A model generated the notes under the pieces. It was not told the origin of the DNA and did no database searches. It saw nothing but the letters and a program-made list of their open reading frames with translations. Shown piece by piece: positions 1-10,783 of a DNA stretch of 64,000 nt. Position 1 is the stretch's first letter, and each line of letters opens with the position of its first letter. Position numbers and translations under genes: made by a program. The DNA is from Apostichopus japonicus (lineage: Eukaryota > Echinodermata > Holothuroidea > Aspidochirotida > Stichopodidae), in assembly GCF_037975245.1 (NCBI RefSeq), contig NC_092574.1, forward strand, positions 19,625,713 to 19,689,712. The letters are read 5' to 3'.

Positions 1-12
1 TATATATATACA
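1..12. repeat. (TA)n microsatellite at window edge
   Basis: Simple TA dinucleotide run at the left edge. It lies in the intron upstream of the first visible exon and is cut by the window boundary. Confidence 0.7.
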
Positions 13-140
13 TTTACCGCAATAGGTTCATACTGAAAGTGTGCATTCAATTGTACCGTCAATGAATTTACCACTCTTTTAAAGCTGTTTGTCACATTTA
101 ATTTAACCGACTTTTCTTATTCTTCTCTCTTTCGCTGCAG

Positions 141-308
141 AACAACTCTGCAACGATGCTATGTCTAACGTACCCGATGGTATGATCGTTAGCTGCTCGT
201 TAAGGTGTGCGAAGTACGGCTATGAGATTGAATCACGTGATTATGTACCCCACAGAGTCCAATATTTTCACCTGACACAAATCAATTTTACAGAAGCAAG
301 ATGTGTAG
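141..308 (+). CDS. Exon: four-Cys CCP-like module
   Basis: The acceptor is a pyrimidine tract plus GCAG ending at 140. The donor is GTAAGAG from 309. The 168 nt are phase 1-1, the usual phase of extracellular module exons. The translation has four cysteines and lacks the conserved Trp of a good sushi domain, so the domain call is weak. Its last codon pieces (Cys-Val plus G) join the next exon to give Cys-Val-Asp, the normal lead-in to an HYR domain. Confidence 0.6.
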
Positions 309-3300
309 GTAAGAGTTGTGATCAAATCTAAAGTCTACATTTTTTAACCATTAACTTGAACTTTTATTTACCGTTAGTAACCTGGGCCGAATTGTATATC
401 TACGGAAGACTAATACGGCCATACTCGAAGGGGGAAAAGATTTCACTACTAAATTCAAATAATGTGTGTGTATGTATGTATTTTAGATCTTCTTGCAAGC
501 AGGAACTCGCGAAGAAGCCTCATTGGCATATCAAAGCCACAAGCTGACCGAAGTCAGTCTCTTACATTCATATTTAACGTCCATTTTATGAATTGTCAAT
601 TGTCAACAACTCTGTAACTGGACGACATACATTAATCTTGGAGTGACTCGAACTGGTGACCTTATGATTGAAAGGCACCGGCGTTAACCGCTGAGCTAAC
701 CCTCCACACATAATACTTGAAAAAAAACTTCAAGATAGCCAAAATATATAATATTACTAAAGAACAAAATCGAAACACACTATTACCAAAACTAAAAAAA
801 AAATCATCCACCAAAATTTAAATCTGAAAGATTAACTCTCTACAGCCAGATATCAAAGTTTAAAAAAAAGAGCTAAATATAATCACAACTAAGCAAATGC
901 GAAAGTCAACACGATAGAATCAAAATCATTCTCGATGTATGAAGCGGAATAAAAACAAAAAAAGTCAGGTCAACACGACCTAATGATCCATATTGGTACT
1001 GTAGCATCACAGATTTACAAAATGGCAACCCCCAGACATCACTTATAAACTAGGATATCTCATAACCGGAACAAGAGTTTTCTCGGGTCAGTTGTTCATT
1101 ACACAGATCAACATAATAATAAATTTAATTATGATATATCTGTGTTGTTTCTCCTTTAATTTGAAAAATTTCAATTTGAAAACTTGAAATTTTGAATTTG
1201 AAAACTCAACTTTATAAAGTTAAGCAACCCATCAGCAAACTTTCTTCTCCTTTTGTTTTAATCGTGAGGGGGAGGATGTCATATTTTGATATGGCATAAT
1301 TTGTCTTCCGTACATACCTGCACGGTATATTTGGCCGCTCGCGGTTCCTACTTTTAGAGTTCAAAGACTTTAGAACGACGTTTTGAATTCTTACATGTAA
1401 AGCTCTTCGTTGAAACCAATTGATCAAATTTCAGTTTTAAGTAATAAAACAAACTTCAGAAAAATATCTCACTCTGTCTTGAAAACATGTAACTAATCAT
1501 TTTCGACAGATGTTGATTTCTTGACCAGGGTTGATCTCTGAAGCGAGAACTATATTCATTTCTCTTCAATAGGTGATCATACTCTGTAGGTTATTAAAAC
1601 AACTTCTATCGGCTCAGATAACAATTTTATTATTCTGGTTTTAGAAAAAATGTTCTTTATACATTACGGGCTCTTAAATCAATCAAAGTGACTGATTTAC
1701 GTAGTTTAACACGTCGACCATTTAGGGCAGATGCCCGGAAACAACACACGAATCAATAACAACACCATAGAGAATTGTTAACCTCATGTTCAACGATGTA
1801 TGTTTTTGACGGGACAATTAAGGTTTGCTTTTATCAGTGACATGCGTTGGATCAGTAATTAAAAAATTAAGAAATAAAACAATGGAAATATTTTTACAAT
1901 AACTCGATCTAGACTACGAAGCTAACGTCATCATCGAGTGCGCACGTTTAGCATGCTGTCTCGGTGACCAACTGGAGAACCGTAACGGTTATCGACACTT
2001 TTTTTTAGGACTATAGTTAATAGAAAATGATTTATAACTTGCCTTTATAGTTTCAAGAATCACAGAGCCCAACTAACAAAAGTTATATCTATGTAAATGA
2101 TGAATATTTTTCATTTTCATTTTATTTTTTATAAACTACCGTAGATAAACAACGCCCTCGCTTTCTTACGCGCTGTCCACATTCTTTGGTTTTTCTTGCG
2201 GAAATTGGATCAAGGTCGGCAGATGTCACGTGGGAACTGAAAACAATCGATAACTCCGGATCCACACCGCAGGTCAATTGCACCCACGACCCGGGAGAGT
2301 TTGACGTAGGAGAGTATGACATCACTTGTAAAGCAAGCGATGAAGCTGGTAACATGGCCAAGTGCGAGTTCCACGTGAGTGTTCGATGTAAGTATGTGGT
2401 CGGGCTGATCCGCCTGTAGTGGTGTAGCCAGAGGGGGGGGGGGGGAGATGGACAGCCAGAGGAGGGGGGGAGATGGACAACCCCTCCCCACAGTAGTTTC
2501 CGGGGACCACCAAAATAATTGGCAAGAGAACAAATTAGTAGCTACGATATATATGATACTGGATAGGCTATACTTGCTATTTATAGCACTGTGTGGTCTG
2601 CTTCTCAGAATGTTTTCTTCTTTAGCCATAATAAGCACAGAACGAGATTTCTGTACGCCACTCAACTTTGATTCAGTGATTGACACTCTTAGTCGAAGTG
2701 CGTCATTTGGAACTTGATTATCGTCTTTTAATATAAAAACAAAACACAAACATTCCCATATGAACCAATAAAGATTTTTGCCACACATATGCGTATTACC
2801 TATCCACACGTACTATTGTGTATTTGTAAATGTGTTATACCATTAATAGATACAGGGCCGTATGTACTGGGAGCATCGGGATAAGTGATACGCGCCTCCT
2901 CCCCTCAAAGTTTCTTCCAGATGAATTACATTTCATAAGACACGAACGCACGCAAAGTCATGTACACAAATGTAGTTAAAATGATGGAAATAGCACAATT
3001 TTTGCATCTATATAAGCCCCTTACCGAAACAAAGTTTTCTCAAAGGTAAGTGGATATTCATAGCCCTTAGATTTCTCCCCAGAACGGACGTCAGCCAAAT
3101 GTTTTGCCCTCCCCCCGCCCCCCTCCCAAAAATAAAAACAAAATCGACTACGTAACAGTGCGTAGATCTTATATGGTGACATGAGAAGTCATATGTATCA
3201 ATGAACGCGTTAAATCACTTAAATCTCTGACTCTAAAAATATGGTTTTGCTGCCTGAAACCACGAACGCTGGTAACGTGGTTGTCTGAATGGCTATAATC

Positions 3301-6279
3301 TGTTTCCATACTTGTTTTCAGCGGCGGGATGTCCAAACCTTAACACACCAGGTAATGGTAGTCTACGATGTGATGAATGGCAATATGGAAAGTTATGCTT
3401 CCAGGAGTGCGATCAAACATATGATATTCCTCCCGGGTCGATGTTCCCGAATCTATTCGTCTGTGGAACCGCTGGAATCTGGACGCCCGGCAATGTTCCC
3501 GACTGTATTAGTAAGTGTGTCAACTTAGATCTTGTTTCCTTTCCCACTCTCTCCACCCCTTCCAGTTCCCTTGCCTTTGTCTTTAATCTCCCCCTTCCCA
3601 CACTACCCCGGAATATATCGTACTCTTGTGAATTGGTTTATTTTTTACTTTAATTCTGTCTGCAAAATGTAAGTTGTAATTTTAGGCGAGGTTAACAGAT
3701 GGCGCTGTTCAGCTTTTGTGTGCAATTATGATAATAGTTCTGCTCATAGCGACATTTACTTTTAAAGTATTCCATGAATGCTTACAAAATTTAATATATA
3801 GCCTAAATAAATACAATGTCATAAAATCACCAAACATGGAAGTTATATATTCGCTTTCTTTCAAATATTTGGGCATGAACTAAATGAAAAAAATATGGTT
3901 TTGAAGCTCATTTGGCCATCTTAATATTTATTATTATAAGTTTTTAAATCTTTTATTTCTACCCAAGTGCCGATTGAAGCTAAAGGTCTCGTCTTGGAAG
4001 CCGAATTGCGACTTTACGCAGCTGACTGCGATGACGTCATCAAAACAAAGTCTAAAGAAGCGTTCGACAAGTTGATAAAGTCTGTTGACGTACTAGCTGT
4101 GTGTGAATGGCCGGAAGGATGTGCGATAGAAAACGTCAGCGTAGACTGCGCACCAGCCGTTCACATTGAAACAACGATGGGGACAGATATGGGGCTGCAT
4201 GATGGTGGGATGAATGTTATCGATACCTCAGATGGAGGGGCTGCGCAAGATGAACCGTACTGGTACCAAAGGGCCCAAGACGGAGGGAGCCAACCGAGAG
4301 TAAGGCGGGACGAGGCGGGTTTGAATAGCTTAGGGAACCATCACGATTGGGGTTACACACTAAACATATCTTTCTCGTTCTCTCTGAACTTTACTGCGGA
4401 ATCGTTACAATCTGGCACCGGATATGACTGGTTGACGTATCTCGGATCGAAAGAGCTGTACGACTCGGCAGTATTCATGCAAACTCAGATAGAATCGAGA
4501 ATGATCAGTTTAGAGGTCAGTATAACTGTCGTTTGTTTGTTTGTTTGTTATTTCTTTAGGAATCAAAGGTGAGTATGAGACCACTTCTCCAGGTGTACAC
4601 CCCTCCCCCTCCAACAAACATCCTTCCAAGCTCTCGCAAACATTCAAGAGCATTTAATGATGCAATATTGCGCCCAGATAGACCTAATTTTATAGAACTA
4701 AATATAATTAAAAAAAACCCTTCATCCGCCTATGAACCTTCCACAAAAGTTCAGGCCCCTACTTAAATATCAAACATGTTTGATATGCCCGATACGGTTA
4801 CGATGACGACCGAATGTCGGATCGTAGTCGGGTCGGGAGCAGACTTTTCCGCAAAGTAGACCGACCCGACTGCGACCCGAATGATTTGCAGTTGCGTCGG
4901 GTCACAGTCGGGTTGGTGCATTGCAGTATGTGCCTGCCTTTCTACCCTCGCACACTGCCCGACTATACACGATTGTCCACGTAACGAAAGTCGAGTTGCG
5001 TCGGTTGGTGATCCGTCATGTTAGGGTATGCGGCAGGCTAAACAGATCGTTCCTGCGACACACTAAAGGCAGCTGCTGTGTTCTTGGTTCTTTTTGGAAA
5101 AATTTCACGGGATTTTCACTTGACGATGAAACGTTAAATGTGACATGAAAGGTAAAATACACCCGCTTCGTTCATGCCGATCGACTGAAAGCATAAATTA
5201 AATTGATGAAAAATTTATATAAAGTTACGTAAATTAACTAAATTAATATAACTTATATAACTATATAATTGTTTGAAAAAGTTTCAATAACTTACTTCTA
5301 TTCCACAGCGGGTTCCTTTAAAATACACGGTAAATCTACTGTCGTTGACGTGAAGGTAATACCGATAGAGTAGTAGTTAATTAGTAGTAAATGAAATGAA
5401 ATACCGCCGGCTTCAATAACACCAAGTTACTCTCGATGTCTATATGCATTTCTCTTGCAGATTCCTGACTTAGATTGGGAATTTCAGGACGATTCGTTCC
5501 ATTACGAGTTCGTATCTCCATATTGCAGTGCGGGTTTCATGCCGAGTTGGAAAACTATGAAATGCTGTGAGTCAAATTGCTTTAAGATCCTTAAAAGACC
5601 TCCACTAATAATGTTCCTAATACTTTTTTTTTTAATGAAAAAGTCGCCCAGGAAAGAACCTGGGCACGAAACCAAACTACCAAACGACTGATCCGCTCTC
5701 AGCCCCAGTCCCCTTGCATCGGGACTGTGACTGTGTGATCATCGTCGAGTGTGCATCACCATTCCCCTCAAAATGAAACACTACTACACATGATTATAGC
5801 CAAAATGTTCCTAATACTAGTCGACTCCCCAAGAGTGCTGACCACTCTTCTAAGTTTCTCTCAGATAATTGAATCGGCTTAGTCTTAAATTAGACGTTTT
5901 AACTTCTTTGTACTAAATCATGGCTGACAATATTCCTCTTACATGTTCTTGAGTAGTATAAAGCATGCATGCGACCAACCATCCCTTTCCTATCGCGAAC
6001 ATAATAGAAGTCTACATTCCTACAGATTCATGTTGATTACAATCCTGTTTTCCGTGAAGCATCCGCATTCTTCTCGCATTCTTTCTTTCTTTAATTCCTT
6101 TGTCTTTCTTAGCGGCCTGCGTAGCTGGAACTTACCACAACCAGACGTTGGAAGATTGTATTGCTTGTCCTTTGGGATCGTACCAAGACGAGGCCGGTCA
6201 AGAAAGTTGTAAACCTTGTCCCAATTCTGGGACTACCGAGGAAGGCAAAATGGCGGACAGTCTTCAATCGTGTATTTGA
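141..6279 (+). CDS. SVEP1: SVEP1/polydom-like extracellular protein, C-terminal part, 5' end off window
   Basis: Six exons join in one open frame: 141-308, 2145-2387, 3322-3510, 3968-4515, 5461-5566 and 6113-6279. They give about 473 codons including a TGA. The domain order is CCP-like, HYR, CCP/sushi, a ~200-residue unnamed region, then an ephrin-receptor-like (GCC2/GCC3) Cys repeat. In SVEP1/polydom, a secreted matrix protein, sushi, HYR, sushi and a GCC2/GCC3-type region also follow one another before the long EGF/sushi stretch. The first exon starts in phase 1, so upstream exons (perhaps a VWA domain) lie to the left. Splice phases agree at every junction, which strongly supports the chain. 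The protein appears to stop after the Cys repeat, unlike full SVEP1. It could be a short paralogue, a short isoform, or a longer gene using a weak donor at 6272. The family call rests on domain order only. Confidence 0.65.
309..2144 (+). other. Intron, 1.8 kb
   Basis: AT-rich intron between the CCP-like and HYR exons. It contains a tRNA-like remnant on the minus strand (641-705). I saw no other coding or structured element in it. Confidence 0.6.
641..705 (-). repeat. tRNA-derived SINE head or tRNA pseudogene
   Basis: Read on the minus strand it begins GGAGGGTTAGCTCAGCGG (A-box type) and has AGTTCGAGTC (B-box type) about 45 nt later. GGAG/CTCC could pair at the ends. The D and T stems are incomplete, so it is not a functional tRNA. 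It lies in the first visible intron of the SVEP1-like gene. Confidence 0.55.
2145..2387 (+). CDS. Exon: HYR (hyalin repeat) domain
   Basis: A single 243-nt phase 1-1 exon encodes one HYR domain, an Ig-like fold found in hyalin and SVEP1. Visible hallmarks in order are the P-x-x-x-x-R-CP start, VTWEL, TIDNSGS, DPGEF-x-VGEYDITCKA, and DEAGN-x-A-x-C-x-F-x-VSV at the end. The acceptor is CCGTAG (2139-2144) and the donor GTAAGT (2388-2393). This is the most diagnostic exon of the gene. Confidence 0.9.
2388..3321 (+). other. Intron, 0.93 kb, with duplicated G-rich tract
   Basis: Positions 2426-2480 hold a short direct repeat (GCCAGAG, a G run, then AGATGGACA, twice). A C-rich tract lies near 3110-3125. 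Otherwise the intron is unremarkable. Confidence 0.5.
3322..3510 (+). CDS. Exon: CCP/sushi domain
   Basis: A 189-nt phase 1-1 exon encodes one complement control protein module. It starts GCPNL, has the four framework cysteines, a C-G-x-x-G-x-W motif (CGTAGIW) and ends VPDC. The acceptor is TTTTCAG (to 3321) and the donor GTAAGTG (from 3511). It follows the HYR exon directly, as in SVEP1. Confidence 0.88.
3511..3967 (+). other. Intron, 0.46 kb
   Basis: AT-rich intron with a CT-rich stretch just after the donor (about 3535-3605). Nothing else recognisable. Confidence 0.5.
3968..4515 (+). CDS. Exon: long unnamed region of the SVEP1-like protein
   Basis: A 548-nt exon, phase 1 to phase 0, encoding about 182 residues. 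It begins MPIEAKGLVLEAELRLY and has an acidic, helix-prone first part with cysteines at CDD, CEW, GC and CAP. A variable, Gly/Asp-rich middle follows, containing a dibasic RVRRDE that resembles a proprotein-convertase site. A hydrophobic, Phe/Ser-rich end follows. I recognise no domain. In SVEP1 a similarly unnamed stretch separates the fourth sushi from the GCC2/GCC3 region. The donor GTCAGT (4516) is chosen because its phase fits the next acceptor. Confidence 0.75.
4516..5460 (+). other. Intron, 0.94 kb, with GC-rich inverted/direct repeats
   Basis: It contains a compact block of GTCGGGTCGG-type repeats at 4817-4916, entered separately. The rest is AT-rich with no recognisable feature. Confidence 0.5.
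4817..4916. repeat. GC-rich inverted and direct repeat block
   Basis: Arm 4817-4836 pairs with 4861-4880 at 18 of 20 positions. A third copy in direct orientation lies at 4897-4916. The base composition is sharply more GC-rich than the surrounding intron, so it looks inserted. I do not recognise a family. Confidence 0.6.
5461..5566 (+). CDS. Exon: short linker exon of the SVEP1-like protein
   Basis: A 106-nt exon, phase 0 to phase 1. The acceptor is TCTCTTGCAG (to 5460) and the donor GTGAGT (5567). It encodes IPDLDWEFQDDSF, then a Cys-containing stretch ending at Lys-Cys just before the ephrin-like exon. Phase agreement on both sides supports it. Confidence 0.75.
5567..6112 (+). other. Intron, 0.55 kb, interrupted by a SINE
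   Basis: Holds a minus-strand SINE (5625-5803) between 15-bp direct repeats. The rest has a polypyrimidine-rich 3' end leading to TTTCTTAG at 6112. Confidence 0.6.
5610..5818 (-). mobile_element. SINE-like retroinsertion with 15-bp target duplication
   Basis: The 15-mer AATGTTCCTAATACT occurs at 5610-5624 and again, identical, at 5804-5818. The 179 bp between are a minus-strand insert whose 3' end is a run of A (T run at 5624-5633 on the plus strand). The body has a B-box-like AGGTTCTTTCC beside a CCCAGG/CCTGGG hairpin near its 3' end. The target duplication plus A-tail are signatures of LINE-mobilised retrotransposition. The family is unknown to me. Confidence 0.72.
6113..6279 (+). CDS. Terminal exon: ephrin-receptor-like (GCC2/GCC3) Cys repeat
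   Basis: The acceptor is TTTCTTAG (to 6112). The translation has the GCC2/GCC3 pattern: AGTYHNQT, CIACPLGSYQDEAGQ, CKPCP, GTT, then a last Cys. A TGA at 6277-6279 ends the frame two residues after the domain's last cysteine. An alternative donor T|GTATTT at 6271/6272 would give a 159-nt phase 1-1 exon like its neighbours, but it is a poor match to consensus. The domain is confident; the terminus is not. Confidence 0.8.
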
Positions 6280-6342
6280 GCTTCTTGAGATCGAAAAAAA
6301 AGTAGACTATATTAGTAAAAAAATCAAAATCAAAATCAAAAT

Positions 6343-6845
6343 CTCACTACTGGAATCATCATGGACAGTTTTATTAACAGAGGAGATAGCTTTAATACTA
6401 CTCCAATTGATTTGAAAAAGAAGAAGAAAAACGATGTAAATGAGTTTGTATGTCAACGTGAAAGTGGGAATGTGAATGTTGTTATATTAAAACATAACTA
6501 ACGGAAAGTTTATGCTGTAGCGTTATAATTTTACATAGCTTAGTCTAATAGTTAGACGTATGCAACCTGTCATGAAAAATCGCAGTCTCACACTGGAATC
6601 AGCATGTAGCCTACAGGTTTATAAACTGAAGAGATAGCCTTAATACTACTCACATTAATTTGAGAAAAAAAAAGGTAAAAGAAGAAAAAACGGATATATA
6701 TGAGTTTGTATGTCAACGTGAAAGTGGGAATTAATGTGAATGTTGTTATATTAAAACCTAAATAAAGGAAAGTTTTGTTGTAGCGTTATTTTTTTTATAT
6801 ATAGCTTAGTCCACTAATTAAACGTATGCAACCTGTCATGAAAAT
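6343..6845. repeat. Two-copy tandem duplication of ~245 bp in the 3' flank
   Basis: The copies begin at about 6343 (TCTCACTACTGGAATCA) and 6587 (TCTCACACTGGAATCAG). Both contain AGTTTGTATGTCAACGTG and end with ATGCAACCTGTCATGAAAA. They differ by scattered substitutions and small indels. This is the presumed 3' untranslated/flanking region of the SVEP1-like gene. An AATAAA hexamer near 6762 in copy 2 could be its poly(A) signal. Confidence 0.8.
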
Positions 6846-8444
6846 TGAGTATTTCTCATATTTTGTGAAGCTGCGAACTTTGGCAGTCCTCGTCTTAGAC
6901 TGGTAGAAAGGATGATTGATGAGGAAATTGATGATTTGTCTGTATTGAGCGTCTCGTCCTTGTTTTATCTGAGTAACAGATTCGGATTCAGAATGCGAGG
7001 AGGTATATCGATAAGAATAGTCTTCTAAAAGGTCTAAGGAAATTTGTGAAACTTCAATTTGCATATGTTTATTATTATTACACCCTCCTGCCTCCTCCCA
7101 TCCATTGATGGCCCCTGCTATGTATTAATAATTATAAAGGTTCATTTTGTATATACATACAGGGATACATTAGTATATTTAATACTTATAAGGTCTCAAG
7201 ACAATTCTAAACCTTTCTTTTGTGTTGAATTGGCTTCAGTCTGATGGTCAACATACGTGACTTCTACCAAAACCCCGGAATATAGGCCTACCTGCAGGGG
7301 CGCAAGCATGTATACGTCCACCCCCCCCCCCCCCCCTCCGAGTCAAATTAGGGGATCAGTCCGTCCCTCTCCCCTACCTGTCGACCGGCAGACAGAATAT
7401 TCCCCCCAAAATATATAGTGTATAGTACATCAAGATATAACATGTATGTTTACACCTCAAACAATCTTAATCATTATTCAAGTTGCTAAATATAGGACCA
7501 TTTTGCATTTAAGCAACACACGTTAGCAAAATTTTCAACCTGCAGGAGAAACAATTTTTCGAAACTTTTTTTTTCCTGAAGAGCGTCCTCTATTATACAT
7601 GGCTCTCAGCATTTTCGCGATTCATGTACCTGAATTCTCTTGATCATCTGGTCATGCAGGATGACCTACGGTTATTTTGCAATGCTAAGAGAACATATGT
7701 GTATTAAAAGTTGAAAGTACTGATCCCTCTGATTTTTGTTTTGTGATTTAGTTTTATCCTTCAGCGACGTGATTTCACCAATACTTTGATCAGATTCCGC
7801 CAGAGTGAGATATATTTATACTTGTAAAGGTCTTCAGTCAACATGGCCGAAGAAAGATAGTTTTTCCTAACTTTGTGCATGCGCTAATTTGTCTGTATAA
7901 TTCTGGTAAATTTACCAAATTTTCCAACTACAACCCAGCCCATAAAGGTTCATGCCCCTTCCAACATTAGTTGAGGAAATTGGGATCCCCACCCCCCCCC
8001 CCCCCCCCTTACTGCACAGTCACTGGGTGCTGGAGTACTTGGCACAAGATGAATCCAGAGTGTACACCTTAGGTCAATTCACTTTTTCAATCGGTTGTTA
8101 ATGCATCCTTACCAAACAAGCAAAGACGACGAGGATTGTCCAAACTGGCCTACCTCCTCCCCCTCACCCCCCTCCCTCACACACACACACGTGAGGGTGT
8201 CATTATTTGTTATTAACTTAACGAAATGCTTACCTGAGTCAAAGAAGACAGAAAGTAAGTATTTTAAGCTCTCTTTCATTTATATTATTCATCAATATGC
8301 TGTTTCCAGCACAATGTGACAAAGAAAGGCTTCAATGGTAGCCAAATATATATATATTATTTCTGAATACCCCCACCACTTCTGCTAAGGCCCTCTTTGT
8401 AGGCAGACAGTAATTACAAAACAATGATTTTTTTCTTTAGTTTC
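6846..8444. other. Intergenic AT-rich DNA with poly-C tracts
   Basis: Long C runs occur near 7320-7337 and 7990-8008. A minus-strand open stretch of 89 codons at 6795-7064 has no recognisable domain and no clear splice context. No gene called. Confidence 0.4.
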
Positions 8445-8835
8445 AAGAGTATCTTAATATGATTGCTACTATAACCATAACTATAACATCTTTCTCTCGG
8501 AGCAAGATTAACAACATGATCGTTATGATAACAGTAACATCTGTCTCTCAGAGAAAGTGTATCGCAAAATTTGTGCTACTATAACCGTAAACATTCTTTC
8601 TCTTGGAGCAAGAGTATTACAAAGCCATTGTTACTGTAACTGTCACATTGCTCTCCTGCAACAAGAGTATCACAATATGATTGTTATGATAATCTTAACA
8701 TCTCTCTCTCAGAGCAAGTGCATCACAAAACGATTGTTACTACAAGACATAACCTTCAAAATGATATTTACAGCATGAAACAAAGTCTTGCTCTGAGCAG
8801 CAGTATCACAACATAATTTTTACCATTAGCATAAC
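8445..8835. repeat. Degenerate ~53-bp minisatellite, about 7 units
   Basis: Successive units share a frame of AGAGTATCACAA, ATGATTGTTA, TAACATC and CTCTCTCAGAGCA, with a spacing near 53 bp. Units are diverged and one carries an insertion, so the array is old. It lies about 1.8 kb beyond the 3' end of cathepsin O. Confidence 0.75.
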
Positions 8836-10655
8836 TTCTCTATAAACCCCAACTGATATATTACAAAAATTAATTGTACACTGGATGAGTTTTTGAAATT
8901 ATTCTCTCCAATAGTTATGCTGTCAAGTTGAATAATATTCTCAATTATTAAAATCTCAATGAGACAAAATTATCTTGTAAAATGTTGAATATCATAGAAC
9001 ATAAGATTTGAATAATCTTGTTTTCTGTGAAAAAAATCACAACTAACAGCATACTGTAATTTTTCCTACATTTTTGGCTCTAACTGCAGCTAGAGTTACA
9101 CACTGAACAACATTGAAACCATTGCATATAATTAATTTCATGGTGGATCAAAATGAGGTGATTGAAAGACAAGGTAAATGGACCTCATTAGCTCTCAACT
9201 GCCCTCCCCAACTCCCCTCTATGACCAAGCCAAGAAATAAGATTAATCAACCAATTTCTTAAGCAGTGGTTAATGAATTAAGTAATTAAAAAACCATTCA
9301 TTAATTAGTTACTAAGTATACTGATACTGAAAGTTGATGAGAAGGGATGGTACCCAGCACCTACTTGGGGGCGGGGGGGGGGCATAGATGGGAAGAACTA
9401 CCTGAGAAGATGCATTTAAGATATTGTCTATCACTGCATTATAAATAGCCTTTGACATATTTCACTGCAAAATTTGAAAAAGGATTAGCATTTTTCCCCA
9501 TATAAAACCACATTACTTAAAAATTGTTGGGGCAAAAATGACAATGAGTAAACATTTTGTGCAAATTTTTATGATACTTTCTTACTCTTGTAACAATAAA
9601 CTTGAAACAATAATTTATATCGTAGCAAGGTTTTCTTCCAAATTTGCATTAAAGCCAAATTTTTTTTTGGGCACCAAATGATCCTTCTCTCCGATAAATT
9701 TGTACCTCTCTAGTATATATTAAATTGAATAGTGTCTACTTATTTCAGATGAAAACAGAGAGAAAAAAGAAAATCCCCATCAGCTAAGAGCTGGATAACT
9801 CAGAGAAAAGGTAGTGCATAGAAATTGTCTACAATAGGCCACTGGTTCAAATCCTGTACTAGGCAAATAATTAGTTGACTTTTTATAAGAAATTCACAAA
9901 AATAAAAAACTGTATTAATACAAAAATGAATAACATATACTGTTCAAGTGGTAAATGACCATCTCAATTTAGAGAGGAGAAAAAAAATATATGAAAAGCA
10001 CAAACAGGCATTTTTATTTCACATAATTTAGCATGATTTGAAACCAAATATATGTACTTATTTTGATACAAATGGACTCGCTTTACAAACGTTACTTCAG
10101 AAAAATGACAAAACCATCTATGATAATAGTGCCCATTGACAAAGGTCACCGTTACTGTCGCCAACTATTGTCCTGCAAGCTAAGATTGCAAAAGGTTTTT
10201 AAAAGTACCCTCCTGGATATTCCAACTTTCCATATCATTCTCTGACATACACAAGTGGCAAATTAACCTACATGGTGCCACAGAAAATGTCTGTGACTGT
10301 GGCAGTCAAGATAATCAATTATCAAGTATGCTTGACTATTATTGAACTTTCTAAAATACTGATCACCTTTCAATGCTTCTTCTGGTTTACGCACCTGTGG
10401 CAAATTTTGAACATGGGTCACTATGGGAGACATATGTATCACCTAATTTGACGGGGAGAGGGCATGTTTTGTCCATACTTTAGATGAAAATATTATTCTT
10501 AATATTTGACAACAACCAGAATATTACCTTTCTATCACCCATTTGTCAAGAAACTTGGTCGGAGGAGATGTGAATTAAGGATTAAAAAAATGGAATGTTA
10601 CAAAAACGGATGAAATAATATCCAGATCAAATGCATGGTTCTGATAGAAGTACAT
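8836..10655. other. Intergenic / cathepsin O 3' flank
   Basis: AT-rich. Holds a G run near 9368-9380 and a weak tRNA-like patch at 9788-9870. A minus-strand AATAAA (TTTATT at 10013-10018) about 640 nt past the cathepsin O stop may be its poly(A) signal. Confidence 0.4.
9788..9870 (+). repeat. Possible tRNA-derived remnant
   Basis: TGGATAACTCAGAG resembles an A box and ACTGGTTCAAATCC resembles a B box about 50 nt later. There is no convincing stem structure. Could be a decayed SINE head. Confidence 0.3.
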
Positions 10656-10783
10656 TCAGACTGTAAGAGTGACCACTGAATTAGCGATACCGCAGAGATT
10701 ACCTCCTATCTTTATGTAAAGGTAGCCGTCTACTCCCCAGTCTTTACCCCATGAGTTGCGAACTACATAGTACGGAACTGGAC
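10656..10783 (-). CDS. CTSO: CTSO exon 8: catalytic Asn and C terminus
   Basis: 128 nt. The acceptor is a T run plus CAG. It encodes PYYVVRNSWGKDWGVDGY, then CGIANSVVTLTV and TGA (10656-10658). Asn302 of the NSWG motif is the third catalytic residue. Confidence 0.95.

Noticed and set aside
2210-2809. 199-codon minus-strand open frame over the HYR exon
   Set aside because: It is antisense to a confident HYR exon and runs through a G-rich repeat. No domain found.
6795-7064. 89-codon minus-strand open frame next to the SVEP1-like gene
   Set aside because: No recognisable domain, no clear splice or promoter context, and it overlaps the duplicated 3' flank. Could be an exon of an unknown gene but cannot be supported.
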